DNA from: Diadema setosum | Lineage: Eukaryota; Echinodermata; Echinoidea; Diadematoida; Diadematidae | Assembly (NCBI GenBank): GCA_033980235.1 | Contig: CM067075.1 | Span: 31,161,385 to 31,225,384 of the forward strand | DNA length: 64,000 nt | Direction of reading: 5' to 3' | Part shown: positions 55,945 through 64,000 of the stretch, piece after piece | Layout: each line of letters begins with the position of its first letter | Position numbering within the stretch: the first letter of the stretch is position 1 | Made by a program: the position numbers and the translations under genes | The notes under the pieces: generated by a model | What the model was told of the DNA's origin: nothing | The model's input: only the letters and a program-made list of their open reading frames with translations | Databases searched by the model: none

Positions 55945-58900
55945 ATCGAGAAAGTAATGATATTTTTCGTAACTTCTAGGCCCAATTCTTTTTCTTCTGT
56001 AATGACATACACTGTATCTGACTTGTACGTCGCTCGGGTGATCACGCAACTCTCCAGAAGTTTTGTGCCGCGGACATTGTTTTCTTTGTCTTCTCTTTGT
56101 CTTTTTTTCTTCGACGTTTATATTTTTCCACTTCATAATTGTCATTCTTTTCAATTGTAAATATCGAGTAAGAATTAATCTCATATAAGCATCTGGGAAT
56201 CTACACCCTACACGCAATGCTGCTATGTAGATTCCTCATATTTCACATGTGTAATTGTCTTAAATGCTGTATTTGACAATCTTCATCCATGCATTTGTTT
56301 TGTTATGTTAATGGTTTATTTGTTGAAATGTGAAATATGGAACAATAAAAAACAAAAACAAAACAGGTAATTACACAGAACACAAAAGGCGCAACTTTTG
56401 GTCGACGAAATAGTATCAAAAATGGAGAACATTGCTTTCGTATACCTTTGTGAGTGTTACGACAAAGTTGACAAATTACCCATTTTGCGACTAAGCGGAA
56501 TGAGCGGTTGAAAAAGATTACATATCTACAACAAACTATGAATGAGAGGAGTGAGACAAGAAGAGAGGGAGGAAGGGAGGGAGAAGGAGAGCAAGAAGCA
56601 TACCAGAGGGGGGTAAAGGGATGAGACAGGGGCAATGAAGGGAAAGAGGAGAGAGAGAGAGAGAGGGGGAGAGATGGAAAGCGAAGGGACAGCGACGGAG
56701 GGGCACAAAAAAGTAGAAGTAAGCAGAAGTTGGGTGAAAGAGTGGGGGAAAGAGCATGGAGTAAGACAGTCTTTAATAGTTGTTTAATCTAGGCATGCAA
56801 TATATCTATCTATGTATATCTATATATGGCTTTTTAGCTGTTACAACGTATCTGCAATATTGCTGAGTATAATGTTGCATCCATGTTAAACTTACAGAAC
56901 GTTATTTTGTCCTATCTCTTAACGATGTTATCTATTTTCACATAAGTCTGTTTCATATAATATCTCTTGTGTCGTATACCTTTTTTTCAATGTTGCATTT
57001 TGATTGTTTATTGATATGGCAAAGAAGGCACCTATATGTACAGAGATCCGGTAGATATAGATGACCAGTTGCGTAATTATAGATATATACAATTCATATT
57101 TACTTGTTAATATCCATCTCCATATCTGTTGTTGTCATTCTTTCATCTCAGGTCATTATAGGTCCCTCGGGAAAGACATTTTACCACTATAGACAATGGG
57201 GGTATAATTCAATCGAATGTGTTTAGAGCCACTTTAGAAGTGAAGAAGACTGCTATTTCGCCACCCTTGAGGCCACTAAAGTAAAGGGCCAAATAACATA
57301 TTCTGGCATTAAATGCCCCCCCCCCCCCCTTCATTGGATAATCATTCATTCATGCAGTTAAGCTGAAGAATGAAAAAACAATAACAACTTCCAATTCTCT
57401 TGAAAATGTCGGTGGAAAAGGCAAAAGATCAAAACATTTACATAATATAAATGTATGATCAGTCATTAAGATAAGAACGCGTGGTGTGCAATTGCATTGT
57501 TCTCCTGTAATTAAGTTGCTTAAGGTGCTTAAGTTGTGGAGTTTACTCTAATTCCTATTTTTAGATAAACATCAGTACAGAAAACCATAATTTCAGGCCA
57601 GTTTGGACAAGCTCATCACTGCTTATATTTCTTTAGAGATAGATGACTTTATATCATTTTATGCGGAAGAAAAAATGGTAATTCATGTCATCACTTGACG
57701 TGCTGTAAAAAAAAAAGTAGATCTAATGATTTTTGTTTGTTAACAATTTCTTAACGAGAAGAAAGGCAAATGCGACAAAGTGAGCCTTATTTTAAGGGAA
57801 TAAGTATTCTTTTCAGCATTAGAAAACAAAATATATTTTCAACTCAAGTAGACAATAATGTCTGGGAAGGCTCACTTGCGGCATTTACAATGGCTGAGCT
57901 ATCAGTGTGCAAGTTTTCCTTGAAATGGAACAATCATCACTTATTTCTGTTTACTTTATTGCAATTCCAAATATTTCAGCAGCTCTTGAGCACCAGTTAA
58001 TTCTTTATTCGATCAAAAATATTTACTGATGCTGCCCATGGAGATGTGGACATTTGATGTTAGACAAACTCTCAGGTAAAGCTACAACGAATTATAATAT
58101 AGATCAGTCAAAGAAACTTCTAGATTACACAAGGAGCTGAGATAAAAAGATCTGCATCTAACCTGAAACATTTTGCGTTAGTAATAAGCAGATAAGAGGT
58201 ATCAAAGAACAGAATCATTCCGCACTGTTCTTAATAGTTTAGACCATTATTCACATTCCATTCAATGTATAAACATTATTTGTGTACGTGTGTATATGTG
58301 CTGGAGATCAAAGACTTTACAACAGCCGTTCTTAGCCTAAAATGGCAAACATATGACAATCTCAATATATTTGGGGATTTTGTTATGTGGAAAATGTGGA
58401 GGTTTATGACTTTGATGCACTGTCTTGATAACTAAAAGATACATCATACATATCTTTCATCACCTGTTCGACAAATTCAGTATGATGTACGTGTGTTTTG
58501 ATATGTTAGAGCAGTTGAAAAGTGTCTTGTATCTTATGCAAGAACTTATACTATTTCATGAGGTTCATCATAGGTCTGTGAGTTTTTAAACGATTCTCTT
58601 TCATGTTTCTTCAAGATTATTGATTTTATCTAAACACTGCAAAAACCTGTATTACATCCGTGAAAAGTGTCTTTGTGTTTGTACGGTTTATAGGTGAGAC
58701 ATTGTATGGAAGCAAAATGTTTAAAAATATTGTTTTTCTTTTCATGCATTCCTGCCCTTATTTGCTAAGATCATGTGAGACAGTTTCATATGGTTTAAGT
58801 TATCATGTTAAGACTTAGTAATGATAATTGAAATGTTTTCTTGTGTGCGTTTCGTCAGCTGTGTTTAACAACTCAAGTGCATTTATGTACAATTGTTGTG

Positions 58901-59129
58901 TTTTTCCTGTCTTTTTGTTTGTTTTTTGGGGATGAATTAAAAAAGAAAGGTAAATGATATTCTCGTTTGTGTTTGTGTGTTTTGATATACAGCATTATGC
59001 CGATGGATGTGTGTCTTAAGATAAAACTATATACGTTATAAGTGATATTCGTTTCACTGATTGGTCAAAAGTATCACGTGACAGGGTGTAGTCCCGTCTA
59101 TCTTGCCTTAGGATTTTAATGTAAGTGAT
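55945..59129. other. Downstream of the HYR-CCP gene, non-coding
   Basis: A purine-rich (GAGA) stretch spans 56,540-56,760. A C-tract lies at 57,317. Otherwise it is AT-rich with no supported gene. Confidence 0.5.
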
Positions 59130-59212
59130 AGAAAGGCAACACCCTTGTGATAGAAAGGCAAAACCCTCGTGATAGTGAGTCAAAACCCTCGTGATAGAAT
59201 TCGTAAACCCTC
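59130..59212 (+). repeat. Four degenerate ~22-bp tandem units
   Basis: Units of the form GTGATAGAAAGGCAAAACCC recur with 1-4 changes, the last in GTGATAGAATTCGTAAACCC. Confidence 0.75.
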
Positions 59213-59684
59213 CGCGACTTTTGTACACATAACAAGTACACTAGACTTCGCGCGCAGTGTCCGCAACCCCTCCAAGGACGTTCACTACGCGCATCGTATT
59301 CTTATACAACACATGCACAATCATCGCACTAGCGCACAGCAGGCATGTTTCAACGTGGCATGGTGATGGAGCGCTCCTCCGTGTTGAAGTGAGTTGAATC
59401 AAAGATCGTACACTTTGTCTTTAGGATATCTTAGGATCCCAAAACAGAGACAGGATGTATACTGTAATCTTCTGCCAAGATTTTATGCCTACCGTGCGTA
59501 CTGGGCATGGATAGTCTATGATTTTGTGTACGAAATGCACGAAAACCACGCAAGCGAACGCTGTGGCCTGATTTTAGGGCTAGGCCTAACAGTTAGAATT
59601 TACTTTGTATTTGCCTAGCCCTAGATCTTGGTTAAATCTTAAACGATGAGGTATATAAAACAAATATTAATTGCTCTGTATTCG

Positions 59685-59816
59685 GATGGTGGTGGAAATT
59701 ATCACTCCCTCGGTGCTTTTCATACCGACCCTTCCATCATCCCTCGGCTAACGCCTCGGGGTGATAGAAGGGTCGGTATGAAAAGCACCTTGGGAATGAT
59801 AATTTCCACCATCATC
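59685..59816. repeat. Long hairpin, ~58-bp arms
   Basis: GATGGTGGTGGAAATTATCA begins the left arm, and the right arm (59,758-59,816) is its inverse with about five mismatches. Both hold GGTGCTTTTCATACCGACCC or its inverse. The loop is about 15 nt. Confidence 0.9.
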
Positions 59817-60649
59817 ATAATGAGCAGTCAATATTTGTATAATATAGCGTGACGAGACATATTTTTACATGCTTTACAGCACGAGTTCGTTGGCAGCAGC
59901 AAGTTGTACCCGCATAGGTTGTAGGCAGACACGTTAATCTCATTACGTATAGTCCTTCGGAAGGTTTTAACCCAGTCGGTCCAGTGGAAGCAAAAATGCA
60001 TAGTTGACAAGGTCGCACGTCATAAGCATTCCAAATTCCAATTCCAAAACTTTGATAGACATATTGGCTCATTTGGCTGAAAAGACTAACCGCCATGTCC
60101 ATAATTCGAAGGAATTCGTTGGGAAATTATTAGGCAGCTGACCATTGAAATCGAAGAGTTGCTAGTATCCTTCGACGCATTTAGTTTCTTCTCTAACACA
60201 CCGATCGATGAATTAATCATAGTCAAGGACCGTCTAAGCAAAGACGACAGTTTGAAGGACGGAACTAGAAACATAAAAACAACAATGAGTTGCTGAGTTT
60301 CATCCGCGCTTCAACACAACTCCAATTCAATGGCCAGGTCTAGGGTGAAAAGTTTGGTGCAGCAATTGGTAGCACGGTTCTCATATCGTGGCTAATCTGT
60401 TCATGGAACAGACAGACAGACATGGAACAGACATTCCTCTCCACAGACACCCACGCCACAAACAAGGCTGTGGAAAAGATAAGTGGATGACGCAATAGAC
60501 CAACTAAAGGACCATGTCAACCAAGCCGACGCCACAGGGAGATCGCAAAGTTTACACACGAGGTGAAAGAATCGAACTCGATCCCCTTCTTAAACAGGGG
60601 GTCATCCCACAAGAACGACACCCACAACTCGTACTGCCCATGTGTTCGA

Positions 60650-60905
60650 CATTAAAAACAGGTCAATGAGTTATACAGCTCACGAGTAATACAGCCCATG
60701 AATTCGACACTAGGTAAAAGCAGCCCACGAGTTCGGCAGATACAACACGGGGCTTAATATGTCGGTCTCGTGTTCCTTATTAGCTCAGTGTCAAACCCAT
60801 GGGCTGTATGACTCGTTAGCTGTATAACTCGTGGGCTGTAGGCCTATGACAAGTGAGCTGTATGACCGGTGCACCGCGGTGGACTGTATGACTTGTGAGT
60901 GTCGG
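60650..60905. repeat. Cluster of ACTCGTGGGCTGTAT motifs in both orientations
   Basis: Left of about 60,745 the motif occurs as its inverse (ACAGCTCACGAGT, ACAGCCCATGAATTC, CAGCCCACGAGTTC). Right of it the direct form occurs at least four times (GGGCTGTATGACTCGT, GCTGTATAACTCGTGGGC and variants). Together they form a composite inverted array. Confidence 0.7.
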
Positions 60906-61417
60906 TCTCGTGACGTGCACCCTTAAACACATAAATCATCATGAACTCAAAATGGTAGTGCCAAACTACCAGTATACAGGAAGAAATCTCACGCAGGTAA
61001 GTATACCCCCAACTTTGCTTCACACCACCCACTCTATCAGAGATTTTTCGTATAAACCACATGGATAGGGCCCCTAGCATCATCACCATGATCACAGCCT
61101 CTGCAGATGGACACTGATGAAGGACCATGTATCAAGTCTTCCCTAAGAAGATCCAGTTACCCGGATTTTCGTTCAGACAATTAAAATACAAACAACTGTC
61201 TTAGAACCCAGAGACCAAACAAGAACCTCTCCAAAACACCAGAATGTGTACATCTGATGGTATTTCATTTCATTCGAAATCATTACAACTAAAGTAAAAC
61301 TGTTTGTCATAGCTACGACACAATATACAAAGTTTATTTAAGTGTTTAATTATTTGAATACCGTGAATAGCATGATTATGGAATGAACAGGTCTACGGTA
61401 CACATACATTATTACAG

Positions 61418-61548
61418 CAGTGGCGGATCCAGGAGGGGGCGCAACCGGCGCACGCCTCCCCTTTATTTTTCGTTAAAAACAAAAGAAATAAAAAGGAAAA
61501 TATGAAATGAAACCCGGAAGTGACACAGAACTCCTGGATCCGCCCCTG
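61418..61548. mobile_element. CAGTGGCGGATCC-family MITE with target duplication
   Basis: TIRs CAGTGGCGGATCCAGGAG and inverse CTCCTGGATCCGCCCCTG. TTACAG flanks both ends (61412-61417 and 61549-61554). The termini look hAT-like, but the duplication is shorter than the usual 8 bp. Confidence 0.8.
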
Positions 61549-61929
61549 TTACAGTTACAACCATATTAGGTTCAATGCGCATGTAAAATTCTGTTCCAAA
61601 ACTAGTGAAATATTTGACAACACAAATTTAGGTCCCCTTGCACTTTTTATCCACGATCAAATTAACATTAAGTGCAGAATCTAAGTTGCACTGTACACAA
61701 ATTAACATGGTACAGAACTTACCATCCAAGAATCAACTTATTTGAGATTGTGGCAAAGTAAAGTCGAAATGCTTAAGCAAGTTAAGCAATATTTGACCAA
61801 TACTCGATTCTCGCTGGAATCAAATTACCTCTTGAAATTCTAACGGTACTACACAGCGTCTGGTAATGCATTAGTACGGCTGTAGAACGAAATTGTACTT
61901 AATTCATTAATAATGAAATTGATCGATCT

Positions 61930-62083
61930 GGACCCGTTCCATTAAACTTGTTATCAGTGACAAGTTGTCGTAGCTGTTATAAGTTACTAAAATCCTTGCA
62001 TCTGACTGGTTAGAAAAGAGCAAAATTTGTCACAGAAATGTTACAGTTGTCACTGATAACAAGTTTTATCAAACGGGACCCTG
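61930..62083. mobile_element. MITE, same GACCCGTTYCAT family
   Basis: The ends GGACCCGTTCCATTAAAC and inverse AAACGGGACCC are followed by AACTTGTTATCAGTGACAA in both arms. The interior shares TAAAATCCTTGCATCTGA with the 19,405 copy. Confidence 0.7.
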
Positions 62084-62834
62084 GTGTACATGGCTAATTG
62101 TATTATCCACACTTACGGCAATACGATTTAAGGTATTTTAAGATTCTGGAACCCTCAGTACCACCTGTGCCTCCTTACGAGCTTTATTGATAGTCCCTAT
62201 CCCGATTCCTACAAAAGATGGCAAAATTGAGAACAGAGGAAAATTGAGCCTTCATTAAAACTATCACGAATTATTTTTCTCTTCCTCTTATATGTTTAGT
62301 TAGATACTGAAGAGTGGTGAATGTAGTTTCACGTTTGTACATGACATATCCAGGGGTGTATGTCTACACGTATAGAATACAAACTGCCAAAGCGCGATGT
62401 CATAGCCATTCATGGACATGGAAACTAGTTCTAAACAACTTTACCAGGCCTGGAACATGAATTCTATTGTCATTGTTGCTAACCACGCTGGCAACTGGCT
62501 TCCATCCAAGCTATAACAAAAGACTACGACACTATCACCGCGCAGGGGCTCCTCATTTTTCTCCCGCCAAAGAAGTTGATCAATGTGACGTGCAACCACG
62601 TGATTCACCTGCCTGATGCCACATTTTCAAGCCGCCTATTAAGCAGCGCTGCTGGGGCAGAAACATCTTTGCGGGAGACCAAAGTGATTTCTATACTAAG
62701 GGTTGTGCTCATCATCATAATTATCCATATAAGGTCACGTGACAATAGAGCGTACCGAACCAACGGATGCTCAACGATATCGAAATTTGAAAATACGGAC
62801 ACATCTATTGCTATTATCTAAGTCTCCTAGAATA

Positions 62835-62955
62835 GCTCGTAACGTGTTTGACGTTCGATAATCAAAGCGATTCGTATAGGGATTCGCAGAGAAATACACT
62901 GGAGTATATTCTTGTTTACTATATCGGACACGTTCAAAATGCTTTTTTAAAAAGC
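62835..62955 (+). repeat. Solo end fragment of the TTAA element family
   Basis: This stretch, containing GGGATTCGCAGAGA and a GACACGTTCAAAATGC run, aligns with the inner part of the terminal repeat at 35,120-35,215. It shows that the family is present elsewhere in the region. The outermost GGCCCC end is missing. Confidence 0.55.
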
Positions 62956-64000
62956 TTGCTATCTTCAGGACTCAGTTTATCTGTACTTGATCAAGACCCC
63001 ACCTCACCTCACACCCCTTTTTCAATTGTGTTCTATTTACACTCGGGATCTCTTATGATCCTATAGGATCCAAACTCTCTGCCCCGAGGCCTTAATGTGG
63101 AAGAATAGCGCGTATAAAAATCTCTTCCCCTCGGCCCACACGTACATCCTCTACCCACAAACGACACCTAACCACATACTCAGTCACGCCATGGCGCGCC
63201 ATGTAACAAACACACAGCTCATCACCAACAACATTATGACATATGACTTTAATATCATTCTAAAGCCTATAAGTGATTATAAGCTTTGATCATGTGACTG
63301 TATCGTTATCTGACATTGGTATAGACCATACCCATATCTACTTGAGCATGTGTGTATTTATGAAATATGTCATGAATTTTGTACCCGTTACATAAACATT
63401 ACTATTACTGACAATACCATTGTCACCAATACACTGTCTCAGATTCTGAGGAAGCTCTAGGGTTAAGAGCTCGGAAAAAAATCAGGAATTGAAAGAAGCT
63501 TCGTCTGGATCGACAGAACTCTCTTTCACATGACTATACGTGTATATACTTACATAAACCATTCTTTCATTATTTAAAATGATGTCTTTTTTTTTTTCTA
63601 TTAATTGATCAGTCCGAGCGAATCCTTGGTTCTTGGGTTCCCATTTGAACCAGAAACTCGCAACGTTGAGAAACTCGCGACTATAAAATCCATCAAAGAA
63701 ACAGGCTGAAAGCCTTTGAAATAGCACTTGCCACACACATCACACATTGTACATCCCAGCATTATTACGAAATACATCGTACATCACTGTACTTGAAAAC
63801 CGGCTGATAAGAATAACAAGCTAATAATATGGCAATTTTAATTCTGAATGACCGTTTACATCGACATATAAAAACTTAATTTCCACATCAATAATCTTTA
63901 ATGATACGCGATACATAATGTATACAAAAATACACATACCATCCAAAATATGGGGTAGACATATATCATATTGTGTTAATTTACCTGCATAAATGATACC
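62956..64000. other. Right end of window, no feature seen
   Basis: Short ORFs only. No domain, repeat boundary or splice-framed exon was recognised. Confidence 0.45.

Noticed and set aside
56526..56757. Ser/Pro/Leu-rich - strand ORFs
   Set aside because: They are generated by a purine-rich (GAGA) low-complexity tract.

Overview
The window is eukaryotic, AT-rich and intron-dominated. It carries many (TA)n and (CA)n microsatellites, CR1/L2-like non-LTR retrotransposons, tRNA-derived SINEs, Harbinger-like and TTAA-target DNA transposons, Helitron-like elements and many MITEs. With a host gene pairing a HYR domain with a CCP/sushi domain, this fits a marine invertebrate deuterostome, most likely an echinoderm. 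The species cannot be named from sequence alone.

One host gene can be assembled convincingly on the + strand. Five exons (17,600-17,681; 25,539-25,659; 28,922-29,040; 32,181-32,375; 55,557-55,708) join through four GT-AG introns of matching phase (1, 2, 1, 1). They encode a protein of about 214 residues: signal peptide, one HYR domain split over two exons, one six-cysteine CCP domain, a Ser/Thr/Pro stalk, a membrane helix and a five-residue cytoplasmic tail. A TATA box lies upstream (17,312) and an AATAAA at 55,922. The gene spans about 38 kb, and almost all of that is intron filled with mobile DNA. Two or three weaker candidate coding exons lie on the - strand (6,298-6,574; 23,885-24,132).

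Layout. 1-17 kb: upstream DNA with palindromes, SINE remnants, a decayed LINE (3.69-5.6 kb), MITEs, LINE 3' tails and a recent 1,174-bp tandem duplication (10,851-13,198). 17.7-25.5 kb (intron 1): MITEs, a SINE dimer with a 12-bp target duplication, and a foldback element. 25.7-28.9 kb (intron 2): a - strand LINE interrupted by a TTAA-flanked MITE. 29.0-32.2 kb (intron 3): a decayed Harbinger-like element. 32.4-55.6 kb (intron 4): a giant inverted repeat (33,303-48,978) with net arms of about 2.2 kb. A LINE occupies its loop, and at least three transposons sit in only one arm, so the other arm shows the empty site. A second Helitron-like element follows it. 56-64 kb: mostly non-coding, with MITE copies, a long hairpin and short-motif clusters.

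The parts most worth following up are the compact HYR-CCP membrane protein and the long-armed inverted repeat, whose tips carry a palindromic GGACAACTCGACC cluster.
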